From assembly GCA_021781695.1 (NCBI GenBank), contig JAJXWG010000024.1, positions 1 through 13,426 of the forward strand: a stretch of 13,426 nucleotides of DNA, written 5' to 3'. This document shows positions 1 to 8,256 of the stretch, piece after piece; the first letter of the stretch is position 1, and the number at the start of each line of letters is the position of its first letter. This stretch comes from Pseudomonadota bacterium (GTDB lineage: Bacteria > Pseudomonadota > Gammaproteobacteria > Burkholderiales > Gallionellaceae). The translations under genes and the position numbers were made by a program. Below the pieces are notes generated by a model. That model was given only the letters and a program-made list of their open reading frames with translations. It searched no databases and was not told the DNA's origin.

Positions 1-352
1 GCATGAAACGTTCAGGACGCCCAAGATCCAGCATCAGAACGGCGAGCCCCCCTGAAAGCATCGCAATCGACAAAAGACCAGCCAGCGGGGCGCGCGCCTT
101 GTAGATGGCTTTGCCGAATACCGAGCCAATGGAAGCGACATTCAGCACGCCGGATGCTGCCACGATCAAAAAAATCGCAAACACATGGGGCAACCCCCAT
201 ACAACCTGATTGTTCATGCCCGTGATGATGTGTCCTTTTTCCTCCATCAAACCTACCGCATACAGGGCAAGCATGACGACCAGTCCGGCTCCTGCCAGGA
301 GGACATAATACAAACGGTTTTTTTGTTGCTGCAAAGCAAAGGATGTCGACAT
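1..352 (-). CDS. dsrP: DsrP, NrfD-type membrane subunit of DsrMKJOP (N-terminal part, cut by window edge)
   Basis: Only the first 117 codons are present; the 3' end lies outside the window. DsrP is the NrfD/HybB-like integral membrane subunit of the DsrMKJOP complex, thought to exchange electrons with the quinone pool and pair with the periplasmic DsrO. Visible are a short cytoplasmic start (MSTSFALQQQKNR), a first hydrophobic segment at about residues 14-34, a second at about 51-75 after the loop with NQVVWGLPHV, and a third at about 88-106 followed by DLGRPERF. The WGLPH and LDLGRPERF motifs are typical of NrfD-family proteins. The ATG lies 2 bases after the dsrO stop (TGATTATG), with AAGGA upstream as ribosome binding site. 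Identification rests on these motifs plus position as last gene of the dsrMKLJOP run. Confidence 0.9.
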   Translation of the reverse strand, partial: MSTSFALQQQKNRLYYVLLAGAGLVVMLALYAVGLMEEKGHIITGMNNQVVWGLPHVFAIFLIVAASGVLNVASIGSVFGKAIYKARAPLAGLLSIAMLSGGLAVLMLDLGRPERFM

Positions 353-354
353 AA

Positions 355-1068
355 TCAGATTCCTTGATAGCGAATGCCGGTATTCAAATTCAAATCGGCG
401 CGAACTTGAGCCGAGGAAACGGAGCGTATCTTTTTGGCGATTTCACTATTCGGGTCATGCAGATTGCCAAACAGTATGGATTTGTTCGGACATGCTTCTG
501 CGCAGGCGGGCTGCTTGCCTTCATCCACACGATGAACACACATCGTGCAGCTCTCAACCGTACCCTTGCCCCTCGGCACATCCGGGTTCTGATCATGCAG
601 CGGTGCATGCACGAAGGAGCGCGCCTTGTATGGGCAGGCCATCATGCAATAACGGCAACCTATGCAGCGGTGCTTGTCCACCAGCACGATACCGTCATAC
701 CGCTTGAAGGAAGCGCCTGTAGGACATACATCCACACAGGGAGGCTCCGCACAATGCTGACACATCATCGGCAACGCGAACTGATGTCCGGTGCTGACAT
801 CCTTGATCTCGATTTTTCTGATCCACTGGGAATCCGTAGGGGCCAGTCCGCCTGACAAGCCGTTTTCCTTGTTGCAAGCGGTCACACAGTCCTTGCACCC
901 TTCAGCGCAATTTGCAGTGTCGATCAGCATGCCCCATCTCACCTTGCTGTCGTCATCCGACTTACCGTGAGCAACTTTGAACAATAACAGTCCCGGTGCA
1001 ATCGCAACGGCCGCAACACCTACCGAAGTTTTCAGGAAATTTCTACGCTGGTCCTGGATGTCATTCAT
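355..1068 (-). CDS. dsrO: DsrO, periplasmic Tat-exported four-cluster ferredoxin subunit
   Basis: DsrO is the periplasmic iron-sulfur subunit of DsrMKJOP and pairs with DsrP to move electrons across the membrane. I place the start at 1068, giving 237 aa, because translation then opens with MNDIQDQRRNFLK, a twin-arginine signal at residues 8-13 followed by a hydrophobic stretch (about 17-30). An in-frame start further upstream would bury this signal. Four cysteine groups can each hold a [4Fe-4S] cluster: C54/C58/C61/C65, C103/C106/C111/C115, C135/C138/C141/C145 and C174/C177/C189/C193. This is the layout of the DmsB/NrfC/HmcB family. The start codon overlaps the dsrJ stop (ATGA), with AGAGGA just upstream, so translation is probably coupled. 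Confidence 0.95.
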   Translation of the reverse strand: MNDIQDQRRNFLKTSVGVAAVAIAPGLLLFKVAHGKSDDDSKVRWGMLIDTANCAEGCKDCVTACNKENGLSGGLAPTDSQWIRKIEIKDVSTGHQFALPMMCQHCAEPPCVDVCPTGASFKRYDGIVLVDKHRCIGCRYCMMACPYKARSFVHAPLHDQNPDVPRGKGTVESCTMCVHRVDEGKQPACAEACPNKSILFGNLHDPNSEIAKKIRSVSSAQVRADLNLNTGIRYQGI

Positions 1069-1448
1069 TTCGCATTCCTCTGCAACCACGCACTCTTGCG
1101 TATACCGGAATGGCATTCAAAACAATCTATCTTGACTGCCTCATAGCGATGGCACGCAACACAGAAACTGTCGCTTCTTGCAATCACGCTGTCATCCTTG
1201 GTGCTGGCATGACATTCCACGCAATTCCTGAGGTCGATTTCTTTGTTGGGCTTTCCTTCACGCACCGTCAAATCGCGCTGATGGATCAGAAGATGCATGT
1301 GATTCTTGCGCATCCACACGGGATCTCTCACGCAGTGCCCGCCACGGCCTATGTCAATTTTATAGGGCAAGGACTGATCAGCCCATACATTCGGAATGCA
1401 AAGACTGATCAATACCAGCAGCAACAGACGTAGACCGGGCACACTCAT
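1065..1448 (-). CDS. dsrJ: DsrJ, periplasmic triheme cytochrome c
   Basis: DsrJ is the small c-type cytochrome subunit of DsrMKJOP on the periplasmic side. The 127-aa product begins with a hydrophobic signal sequence or membrane anchor (residues 4-20, cleavage plausible near VWA-DQ at 23). Three CxxCH haem-binding motifs follow: C76-C79-H80 (CVECH), C96-C99-H100 (CVACH) and C109-C112-H113 (CFECH). A lone cysteine, C39 (GGHCVRDP), and nearby Met/His residues fit the unusual His/Cys-ligated haem reported for this family. The ATG is 6 bases after the dsrL stop with a weak Shine-Dalgarno (GCGAG), so it may rely on coupling to dsrL. The stop overlaps the dsrO start by 4 bases. Confidence 0.95.
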   Translation of the reverse strand: MSVPGLRLLLLVLISLCIPNVWADQSLPYKIDIGRGGHCVRDPVWMRKNHMHLLIHQRDLTVREGKPNKEIDLRNCVECHASTKDDSVIARSDSFCVACHRYEAVKIDCFECHSGIRKSAWLQRNAK

Positions 1449-1454
1449 CTCGCG

Positions 1455-3422
1455 TTACTCGCCCAGACCCATTTGTATGTATCCTGTCGGACACACATCC
1501 GCGCATATATGGCAGCCTATGCACTTATTGTAGTCTGTATCAACATAACGACCCAGCGTGGATTTTGCCTTGGGCACGCGGAACACGGCTGTCTGCGGGC
1601 AATACACAACGCAGTTGTCGCATTCGAAACACATGCCGCAGCTCATGCAGCGCTTGGCTTCTGCCACCGCCAGATCCTGCGACAGCACGCCCAGACGGTC
1701 TTCAAAATTGCCCAGTGCGGATTGCGCATCCAGCGTGGTCACATTGCGCTTGTTGCGTGCAACGATGCTAAAGTGGCCCAGGAACAGCTGATCGTGCGGG
1801 ATGATGTAGCGGTCCGAGCGGTTGTCAAAGTTGTGGACAGCCACATTAGAATCGCAGGTGCCGCGCAATGGCTCGTGCGTCTCCTTGACATCAAGGCCTT
1901 TCTCCATCATCTTGCGCATCAGGTCGAACTGATGTGCATCGATCTTGGGACGCTTCTCCAGATCATGCCCTTTCAGATAGTTGTCTATGCCGTCAGCGGC
2001 AATCGAACCGTGGCCGATCGCGGTCGTCAGAAGATGCGGCTTGATGATGTCGCCCCCGGCAAACACATTGTTGTAACCGGCAACCAGGTAATTTTTGTCG
2101 GTCGAAACCAGCCCTTTGCCGTTGTTGAATTCTTCAAGCCCGGCAAAGTCCACTGCCTGACCGATTGCGGAAACGATCAGGTCGGCCGGAATGTCATGCT
2201 CGCTGCCTTCGATATTCTTGATATCCAGCTTGCCGCCCGCCATCTTGGCTTCACACCTGGCTACGCGCAATGCCGTCGCACGTCCGTCCGCACCGCGCAC
2301 GATGCCAACCGGGACCAAACTGCCGCGGATGTCGATGCCTTCAGCCAGTGCCTGCTCGATTTCATGCTTGTTCGCAGCCATCTTGTCGATGTTGAAGATC
2401 GAAGTCAGTATCACATCGGCACCCTGCTTGACTGAAATCTCAGCCACATCATGCGCCATCTGCCCGGCAATCGCCTGTTCGTAATCAGTGGGCTTGGATG
2501 ACTCAAGGTGACCCAGACGACGCGCAACGGTTGCAACGTCGATCGACGTATCGCCGCCGCCGACCACGACCACGCGCTTGCCGACATGCTGCAAACGGCC
2601 GTCGTTGAACGCCTTGAGGAATGCCGTCGCAGTCACGACGTTGGGCGCAGCGCTGTCAGCCAGAGGCAGCGCGCGACCAGCCTGCGCTCCCATGCCGAGG
2701 AATACCGCGTCGAATTCGCGGCGTAGCTCATCCATGGTGACATCGGTGCCCACGCGGCAATTCATTCTGGATTTGACCCCAAGATCGGTGATGCGCTTGA
2801 TTTCCGCATCGAGCACGTCGCGAGGCGTACGGAACCCCGGGATGCCGTAGCGCATCATGCCGCCCAGAAACTCATGATCATCGAATACCGTGACTTCATG
2901 GCCTTTCAAGGTCAGCTGATAAGCGCAGGACAGGCTGGCCGGACCGCCGCCGATTACGGCGACTTTTTTGCCGGTAGGTTCTGCCGTCTTGTTATATGAA
3001 AGATTGTTGGCAATCGCATATTCGCCCAAAAAATGCTCGACAGAATTGATGCCGACGTGATCTTCCAGCGCATTGCGGTTGCAGCCCGTCTCGCAGGGCG
3101 CAGGGCATACGCGACCCATCACGGATGGGAAAGGATTGGCTTCCGTCAGACGACGCCAGGCATATTCCTGCCACGGCATGACAGGCTTACCATCCTTGCC
3201 GACAGGCGGCTTCTCGGTTTGACGGACAATCGCAAGATAACCGCGGATATCTTCGCCGGCAGGGCAGCTTCCCTGGCACGGAGGAGTAGACTGTATGTAG
3301 GTAGGACATTTGTGCGTATGGCTGGCTTGAAAAATCTTATCAGTCCATCTGCGCACTTTGCTGTCGCCATCCTTGTAACGGCGAAAGGTGACCTTTTGGG
3401 GAGTTTCCATCGTTTCTGACAT
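1455..3422 (-). CDS. dsrL: DsrL, iron-sulfur flavoprotein NAD(P)H:acceptor oxidoreductase
   Basis: DsrL is a cytoplasmic flavoprotein related to the small subunit of glutamate synthase (GltD). In sulfur oxidisers it partners DsrAB, taking electrons from sulfur oxidation to NAD(P). The 655-aa protein has an N-terminal cysteine-rich iron-sulfur region (C39, C49, C53, C106, C110, C114), an FAD-binding Rossmann motif GGGPAS at about 158-163, and a second dinucleotide motif GGGDTS at about 288-293 for NAD(P)H. It then has the FAD-closing AGGD at about 455-458 and a C-terminal two-cluster ferredoxin domain (C592/C595/C598/C601/C604/C608 and C634/C637/C640/C644). A strong Shine-Dalgarno (GGAGGT) precedes the start. 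The position between dsrK and dsrJ is typical of oxidisers. DsrL subtypes cannot be separated by eye; linkage to dsrEFH makes the oxidative type most likely. Confidence 0.95.
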   Translation of the reverse strand: MSETMETPQKVTFRRYKDGDSKVRRWTDKIFQASHTHKCPTYIQSTPPCQGSCPAGEDIRGYLAIVRQTEKPPVGKDGKPVMPWQEYAWRRLTEANPFPSVMGRVCPAPCETGCNRNALEDHVGINSVEHFLGEYAIANNLSYNKTAEPTGKKVAVIGGGPASLSCAYQLTLKGHEVTVFDDHEFLGGMMRYGIPGFRTPRDVLDAEIKRITDLGVKSRMNCRVGTDVTMDELRREFDAVFLGMGAQAGRALPLADSAAPNVVTATAFLKAFNDGRLQHVGKRVVVVGGGDTSIDVATVARRLGHLESSKPTDYEQAIAGQMAHDVAEISVKQGADVILTSIFNIDKMAANKHEIEQALAEGIDIRGSLVPVGIVRGADGRATALRVARCEAKMAGGKLDIKNIEGSEHDIPADLIVSAIGQAVDFAGLEEFNNGKGLVSTDKNYLVAGYNNVFAGGDIIKPHLLTTAIGHGSIAADGIDNYLKGHDLEKRPKIDAHQFDLMRKMMEKGLDVKETHEPLRGTCDSNVAVHNFDNRSDRYIIPHDQLFLGHFSIVARNKRNVTTLDAQSALGNFEDRLGVLSQDLAVAEAKRCMSCGMCFECDNCVVYCPQTAVFRVPKAKSTLGRYVDTDYNKCIGCHICADVCPTGYIQMGLGE

Positions 3423-3445
3423 TTCTAGCTACCTCCGGTAAATTG

Positions 3446-4975
3446 TTACTTAACACCCAGTTGAATTGCATTACTGACCAGCTGATGCACACCGCCTATC
3501 ACCTTCCGGTCAAATCCATAAATCGGCAAAACCTTGGTGAACTGCGCCTTGCATATCGCACAGATACAGGCCATGAAGTTCACGCCATGACCATCCTTCA
3601 CCTGCTGCAGCATCTCCATGCGCGGCAATGCGCCCTTGACGCGCACGTCAATCAGATCGTCGGTCAACAGGCCGCCGCCACCGCCGCAGCAGAATGTTCT
3701 TTCATAGATGGTCGATGAATCCATCTCGACAAAATTGTTCGCAACTGCACGGATGATGTTGCGCGGAATGTCAAACTGTCCGCCAGGATACCCGCCCATG
3801 TTGGAGCCGCGCGCCACGTTGCACGAGTCGTGAAAAGTGATCACATATTTGTCGTTCTGCGACTTGTCGAAGACTAGGCGCTCGTCCTGTATCATGTCCC
3901 ACGTAAATTCGCAGATATGCGCAGGCTGCTTGTAGCGATGATCCAGCTGCTTTTGCAGCATCTGCGCAAAGCGGTCATTGGGATCTGCGCCATCACCCAC
4001 ACCCGTCAAGGTATTCCAGAAGCTGTAGGCAACACGCCATGCATGGCCGCATTCGCCGACCACGATGCGCTTCACACCCAGTTCGAGCGCCGCCTGACGT
4101 ATGCGCATCGCAATGGCGCGCAACTGCTCGTAATTTCCGATGAACATGCCGAAATTGCCCGCCTCGGATGACATCGACGACAATGTCCAGCTGGTGCCTG
4201 TCGCATGAAACACCTTGGCGTAACCAATCAGGCTGTCGATATGCGGCTCCGCAAAGAAGTCTGCAGAGGGTGTGATCAGCAGCACTTCAGCACCCTTCAC
4301 ATCTATCGGGAAGCGCACATCAACGCCGGTCGCGTCCTTGACATCCTCTTCCAAGCCCTCAAGGGTGTCTTGCAGCGCAGGCCCTGGCAGTCCCAGGTTA
4401 TTGCCTATCTTGTGCACCTTGCCGATGATCTCGTTGGAATATTTCTGCCCGTAACCCACGGAATCGAGGATCTCGCGTGCGGCCATCGTGACCTCGGCGG
4501 TATCGATGCCATAGGGACAAAAAACGGAACAGCGGCGACATTCCGAGCACTGATGAAAATAATTGAACCACTCGTCAAGAACTTCGCGGGTCAGATCGCG
4601 CGCACCGACCAGCTTGGGAAACAGTTTGCCAGGCAAAGTGAAATACCGGCGATAGACGCTGCGCATCAGATCCTGACGCGCGACAGGCATGTTCTTCGGA
4701 TCCTGCGTGCCGATGAAATAATGGCACTTGTCAGAACATGCGCCGCAGTGCACGCATGCATCCATGTAAACCTTGAGCGAGCGGTAACGCGACAGCAGAT
4801 CACCCATCTTAGCGATCGCCTTGTCGTGCCAGTCATCCACAAGATGACCGGGAAATCCAAGCGCTTCATTGATCTTGTCCGGAGCAACAAACGGCCCCTT
4901 GCCTTCCATCGCCCCTGGCTTCAGTTCGGGGATAATGGGGATGGTGCGATAGGCAGGTGCTGCGATATCAGCCAT
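3446..4975 (-). CDS. dsrK: DsrK, HdrD-like catalytic iron-sulfur subunit of DsrMKJOP
   Basis: DsrK is the cytoplasm-facing subunit of DsrMKJOP, related to heterodisulfide reductase HdrD, and is thought to act on DsrC cysteines or the DsrC trisulfide. The start at 4975 gives 509 aa. A longer reading frame runs upstream but would overlap dsrM by about 100 bases, while this ATG has GGAG in front and follows the dsrM stop by one base (TAGAATG). Two [4Fe-4S] motifs sit at C74/C77/C80/C84 and C143/C146/C149/C153. The C-terminal half carries the CCG-type elements expected for the unusual catalytic cluster: C385 (HDSCN), C429-C430 (FCCGGGGG), and C470/C472/C475 (CICAIC). Length and layout match DsrK of sulfur oxidisers. 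Confidence 0.95.
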   Translation of the reverse strand: MADIAAPAYRTIPIIPELKPGAMEGKGPFVAPDKINEALGFPGHLVDDWHDKAIAKMGDLLSRYRSLKVYMDACVHCGACSDKCHYFIGTQDPKNMPVARQDLMRSVYRRYFTLPGKLFPKLVGARDLTREVLDEWFNYFHQCSECRRCSVFCPYGIDTAEVTMAAREILDSVGYGQKYSNEIIGKVHKIGNNLGLPGPALQDTLEGLEEDVKDATGVDVRFPIDVKGAEVLLITPSADFFAEPHIDSLIGYAKVFHATGTSWTLSSMSSEAGNFGMFIGNYEQLRAIAMRIRQAALELGVKRIVVGECGHAWRVAYSFWNTLTGVGDGADPNDRFAQMLQKQLDHRYKQPAHICEFTWDMIQDERLVFDKSQNDKYVITFHDSCNVARGSNMGGYPGGQFDIPRNIIRAVANNFVEMDSSTIYERTFCCGGGGGLLTDDLIDVRVKGALPRMEMLQQVKDGHGVNFMACICAICKAQFTKVLPIYGFDRKVIGGVHQLVSNAIQLGVK

Positions 4976-4976
4976 T

Positions 4977-5702
4977 CTATTTCTCCGATTCCAGTTTGAC
5001 AGCCCAGGAAGCGATATGACGCTTTTCTCTCGGGTTGTCGGTCTGATTGCGCGAGGGGGAGAAGAACAGCCCAGGCGCATGTAAAAGCTTGCTCATGGGA
5101 AAGATGAGCAAAAGCGTGAACACCAGCGACAGATGAACATATAAAACCGCATTCGCCGGCAAGCTCTGTATGCTTAAATGCATCAGGCCAGTAAAGAAGT
5201 TTTTGACCAGAATGACGTCAGGATGACCTGCGAATTTCATCAGCAGTCCTGAAGCCGCGATGCCGATCAGCAGCACCAGCATCAGATAATCCGATGGCGT
5301 CGATATGTAGCGTATACGCTCGACAAAAAACCGTCTGGCAAGTAGCCCAAAAAGGCCTGCCAGCATGGTGATGCCCGCGTAGATACCGAAGGGTTGTATG
5401 AAAACCACCCAGCCCCATACCGGATCCGTGAAATAGCGAAGATGGCGCAATACGACCAGCAGCATGCTGGCGTGGAACAGCCATCCTGCTGCCCAGGTCC
5501 ACAGATTTGCCTTGAACAGGCTCTCGAAGAACACCACCTCGCGCGTCATGCGCAGCACGACGCCACCACTTGTTACCGGCGCAGGCGTGGTAGGTATCTT
5601 GAGCGGTGCCGGAGTGCCGGCATAACTACGAATGCGTTGCAGCAAGCCGACAACGAACACCAGTGTCGAAAAGTAAATAAATATCGCAAACAATGTGTTC
5701 AT
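4977..5702 (-). CDS. dsrM: DsrM, NarI-like diheme cytochrome b membrane subunit
   Basis: DsrM is the cytochrome b subunit of DsrMKJOP and links DsrK to the quinone pool. The start at 5702 gives 241 aa beginning MNTLFAIFIYFSTLVFVVG, itself the first membrane segment. An in-frame ATG at 5768 would overlap dsrC and add a hydrophilic leader, so it was rejected. Further hydrophobic segments lie at about 66-85, 98-121, 139-156 and 185-203. Candidate haem ligands are H77 and H87 in segment two and H175, H190 and H208 near segments four and five, as expected for a NarI gamma-type fold. The ribosome binding site is weak. The stop is one base before the dsrK start. Confidence 0.93.
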   Translation of the reverse strand: MNTLFAIFIYFSTLVFVVGLLQRIRSYAGTPAPLKIPTTPAPVTSGGVVLRMTREVVFFESLFKANLWTWAAGWLFHASMLLVVLRHLRYFTDPVWGWVVFIQPFGIYAGITMLAGLFGLLARRFFVERIRYISTPSDYLMLVLLIGIAASGLLMKFAGHPDVILVKNFFTGLMHLSIQSLPANAVLYVHLSLVFTLLLIFPMSKLLHAPGLFFSPSRNQTDNPREKRHIASWAVKLESEK

Positions 5703-5725
5703 CGTAGGCTCAAACGCGGATTGGT

Positions 5726-6061
5726 TTAGATGCAACCGGTCGGCTTCGGAAGACCGGCAATCTTGCATGCCTGCTTGCCTGGGCCATAGGGAAACAATCC
5801 ATACAGATATTCGCTGGTGCCCTTCTCAGGTCCAAGCTTTTTGCCGATCGCCTTGGTCAGCACGCGCACAGCTGGCGCAATCTGATATTCCTCGAAATAT
5901 TCGCGCAGAAAGTTGATCACTTCCCAGTGCTGATCAGACATCTCGATGTTTTCGGTTTGAGCCAGGTAATTTCCGACTTCAGGATTCCATTCAGCCAGAT
6001 CGACCAGATAACCCTCTTCGTCTGTCTCGTAGCTCTTACCATTTACTTCGATGCTCGCCAT
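5726..6061 (-). CDS. dsrC: DsrC, two-cysteine sulfur carrier protein
   Basis: DsrC is the physiological partner of DsrAB and DsrMKJOP. In oxidisers it accepts sulfane sulfur from DsrEFH, carries it as persulfide or trisulfide, and presents it for oxidation. The 111-aa product has the family hallmark C-terminal arm KQACKIAGLPKPTGCI with C99 and the penultimate C110, eleven residues apart, so it is a genuine redox-active DsrC rather than a TusE (one Cys) or RspA (no Cys). The core motif HWEVINFLREYFEEYQIAP at about 45-63 is typical. A strong AAAGGAG lies 6 bases before the ATG, one of the best ribosome binding sites in the operon, in keeping with a carrier needed in excess. Compare the cysteine-less paralogue at 10711. 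Confidence 0.97.
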   Translation of the reverse strand: MASIEVNGKSYETDEEGYLVDLAEWNPEVGNYLAQTENIEMSDQHWEVINFLREYFEEYQIAPAVRVLTKAIGKKLGPEKGTSEYLYGLFPYGPGKQACKIAGLPKPTGCI

Positions 6062-6087
6062 GTGATTCTCCTTTGTGTTGATTTAGT

Positions 6088-6384
6088 TTATAGCCAGGAT
6101 TGGCAGGTTTTGTTGGCAACAACCAATTCGACGAAGCCAGCATAATCGACAAATGCAGCGCCTTCGACAAGACGGTCAGCCAATCCACGCGCCTCAAGAT
6201 CGGGACGCAGGACGTTGATTTTAAATTTGCCCATCGCTGCGCGCAACTTGGCCTCGAACGCATTGCCGGCGGTTGCAGCATAAACCGCATCTTCAATCAG
6301 CAAAATATCGCCTCCGCTCGCCGTGTTCAGACAATTTTCAAGCGCCCTGTCGGACAAAGGTGACCGATTAATAATGTGCAACAT
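6088..6384 (-). CDS. dsrH: DsrH, TusB-like subunit of the DsrE2F2H2 sulfurtransferase
   Basis: DsrH is the TusB homologue in the cytoplasmic DsrEFH hexamer, which relays sulfane sulfur from TusA/rhodanese-type donors to DsrC. The 98-aa protein shows the TusB pattern: a start MLHIINRSP, the strand GDILLIEDAVYAA at about 25-37, and a C-terminal aspartate-rich FVDYAGFVELV. It keeps a cysteine at C18 (LENCLN) and a second near the C terminus (C94). It follows dsrF by 13 bases with TAAGGAG overlapping the dsrF end region. Assignment follows from sequence and from the fixed dsrE-dsrF-dsrH order. Confidence 0.92.
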   Translation of the reverse strand: MLHIINRSPLSDRALENCLNTASGGDILLIEDAVYAATAGNAFEAKLRAAMGKFKINVLRPDLEARGLADRLVEGAAFVDYAGFVELVVANKTCQSWL

Positions 6385-6397
6385 CTGGGTTCTCTCC

Positions 6398-6763
6398 TTA
6401 GAAACTCAAGATCACGTCTTGTTCGTCCATCAACGCACCTACTTCGGCACGAGAAAGCACCGTGACATCCACCAGCAGATCATCCTCAGTCAAACCGCGC
6501 TCTTGAAGCGATTCCTGATCGACATACAGCTTTTCAACATCGTAGCCTTCCAGTGCGCGATAGGTGGGCGAGAAGTTCTTGGTTTCTATCCCCTTCGTCT
6601 GCTGCCCCTTCTTCAGCTGATACACGCCGTCGTCGGTGAACATCAGAGACACATCCTGATCGAAAGCCGCAGTGATCAGCACAACCTCCAAAGACTCCAA
6701 CGCATAGATCGTGCCATAAGGCGCCTTGCGGTTGACGAACATGAATTTCTTAACATCACTCAT
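6398..6763 (-). CDS. dsrF: DsrF, TusC-like subunit of the DsrE2F2H2 sulfurtransferase
   Basis: DsrF is the TusC homologue in the DsrEFH hexamer and is mainly structural in the known complexes. The 121-aa product starts MSDVKKFMFVNRKAPYGTIYALE, typical for TusC/DsrF, and continues with the strand-helix DVSLMFTDDGVYQLKKGQ at about 37-54. It contains no cysteine at all, so it cannot itself carry a persulfide. This fits the view that DsrE, and possibly DsrH, bears the active cysteine. The gene starts 11 bases after dsrE with AAGGAG in between. Confidence 0.92.
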   Translation of the reverse strand: MSDVKKFMFVNRKAPYGTIYALESLEVVLITAAFDQDVSLMFTDDGVYQLKKGQQTKGIETKNFSPTYRALEGYDVEKLYVDQESLQERGLTEDDLLVDVTVLSRAEVGALMDEQDVILSF

Positions 6764-6774
6764 CCCGCTTCTCC

Positions 6775-7134
6775 TTAATCGCCAAAGGTGACCAGACGGT
6801 CGCTTTTGGTACCCGCCTCAACCAGCTGACCCAGACCCGAAATACGAAAACCCGTTGCCAGATTTTCCTCCCTGATGCCGCGCCGCAACGCAGCTGCAAC
6901 GCAGACCACCAGATCAACCTTGTGCTCTTCCGCAAGCTTGCTCCAGCGATTGACGATATTTCTGTCGTCCTGGGGCGGTTCAGTCAGCTTCGACGCATTG
7001 TTCACGCCATCGTGGTAGAAGAATACGCGCCATACTTCATGACCCGCCTCAATGGCTGCCTTCGCAAACAGGTAAGCTGAATCGCTTGCCTGGTGCTGGT
7101 AAGGACCCTCATTGACAACTATTCCTAATTTCAT
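6775..7134 (-). CDS. dsrE: DsrE, TusD-like active-site subunit of DsrEFH
   Basis: DsrE carries the persulfide-forming cysteine of the DsrEFH sulfurtransferase. The 119-aa protein opens with MKLGIVVNEGPYQHQASDSAY, as in TusD/DsrE, and has its single cysteine at C78 in VVCVAAALRRG, matching the position of the essential cysteine in characterised DsrE. An intact C78 supports active sulfur relay to DsrC, and this relay is the usual genomic marker for the oxidative Dsr pathway. The ATG lies 13 bases after the dsrB stop with AAAGG upstream. Confidence 0.95.
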   Translation of the reverse strand: MKLGIVVNEGPYQHQASDSAYLFAKAAIEAGHEVWRVFFYHDGVNNASKLTEPPQDDRNIVNRWSKLAEEHKVDLVVCVAAALRRGIREENLATGFRISGLGQLVEAGTKSDRLVTFGD

Positions 7135-7147
7135 AACCCAACCTTTA

Positions 7148-8245
7148 TCAGAAACGGATATGCGTCGAAGCGTTCAGGTTTGCACGAGAACCGCGCCAAT
7201 CGTCGATCAGATACTTGGTGAATGGCAAACCGGTTTTCTCGAAGAAACGCGGCCAGCCTATGCGATCGATCCAGTCCGCCAAACGCTCCCAGGGTCGCGC
7301 GTCTTCCTTGTACACACCGAGGATGTTCTTTACCACCGCAGCAACTTCAGGCCAGCGCGGTGCATTGTTCGGCAGACCCGATGCAACCATCTTCATGAAT
7401 GTCGGCTTGCCGCGCGCGTTGGAGTTCTTTCCACCCACCCAGATCGCGAGCTTGGAGTATTCCGGATCGTTGATCTGCATCGGCGGGCAGGGAGGATAGC
7501 ATGCGCCGCAGCACATGCATTTTGACTCGTCGATCTCCAGCGAAGGCTTGCCGTTCACCATCGCAGGACGTATCGCTGCAACAGGGCAACGCGCCACGAC
7601 CGTCGGACGCTCGCACACATTGGCAACCAGATCATGATTGATCACGGGCGGCTTGGTGTGCTGCACGATGATCGCAAGGTCGGCCTGGCCGCCACAATTG
7701 ATCTCGCAGCATGAAGTCGACAGATGCACGCGATTGGGCATTTCCTCGCGCCTGAATTCATCATACAGCTCATCCATCAGCGCCTTGACCACACCCGACG
7801 CATCGGTGCCGGGAATATCGCAGTGCAACCAGCCTTGAGTATGCGCAATCATGGTCACCGAGTTGCCGGTACCGCCGACAGGGAAACCGTTTTTCTCGAG
7901 CTCAGCGATCAGGGGCGCCACCTTCTTCTCTTCCGACACCATGAATTCGATGTTGGAACGGATCGTGAAACGCACGCGGCTATCCGCATAATCATCGGCA
8001 ATCTTGCACAGCTTGCGTATGGTATGCACGTCCATCTGGCGCTGTGTACCGGCTCGGATCGTCCATATCTCATCTCCGCTGTGCGCTACGTGATGCAGTA
8101 CACCAGGACGGGGACGGTCATGGTACTTCCAGTTTCCGTAATTTTTTTCCATCACCGGATGCAGATACTGCTTGTTATCCGGCACGCCCGTTTCTTTGGG
8201 CTTGCGTTTTGCTGCTGGCTTTTCAGCTACGACGGCTTGATTCAT
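7148..8245 (-). CDS. dsrB: DsrB, beta subunit of reverse-type dissimilatory sulfite reductase
   Basis: DsrB forms the cytoplasmic alpha2beta2 siroheme enzyme with DsrA, here inferred to oxidise DsrC-bound sulfur to sulfite. The 365-aa protein contains sirohaem/[4Fe-4S] ligand cysteines in the nitrite/sulfite reductase fold: C142 (LHCDIPG), then C179-C180 and C184 (STSCCEINCGG). Its ferredoxin domain has C243/C246/C249/C253 (KCMCCGACYPPCPP), with C220 (ARCP) as a further conserved cysteine. The N terminus is lysine-rich (about 1-25) before the conserved core. It follows dsrA by 11 bases with GAGGAG upstream. Sequence alone does not separate oxidative from reductive DsrB by eye; the direction is inferred from dsrEFH and dsrL. 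Confidence 0.96.
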   Translation of the reverse strand: MNQAVVAEKPAAKRKPKETGVPDNKQYLHPVMEKNYGNWKYHDRPRPGVLHHVAHSGDEIWTIRAGTQRQMDVHTIRKLCKIADDYADSRVRFTIRSNIEFMVSEEKKVAPLIAELEKNGFPVGGTGNSVTMIAHTQGWLHCDIPGTDASGVVKALMDELYDEFRREEMPNRVHLSTSCCEINCGGQADLAIIVQHTKPPVINHDLVANVCERPTVVARCPVAAIRPAMVNGKPSLEIDESKCMCCGACYPPCPPMQINDPEYSKLAIWVGGKNSNARGKPTFMKMVASGLPNNAPRWPEVAAVVKNILGVYKEDARPWERLADWIDRIGWPRFFEKTGLPFTKYLIDDWRGSRANLNASTHIRF

Positions 8246-8256
8246 TGTCTATCTCC

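Noticed and set aside
1473..2435. A 320-codon plus-strand open frame opposite dsrL
   Set aside because: It is antisense to the conserved DsrL coding sequence; its length reflects the codon bias of the real gene, and no family features are visible.
4205..4999. A 264-codon plus-strand open frame opposite dsrK
   Set aside because: It is a shadow of dsrK; no motif and no plausible translation start signal.
5703..5768. A longer N terminus for DsrM (ATG at 5768)
   Set aside because: It would overlap the dsrC coding sequence and put a hydrophilic leader before the first membrane helix.
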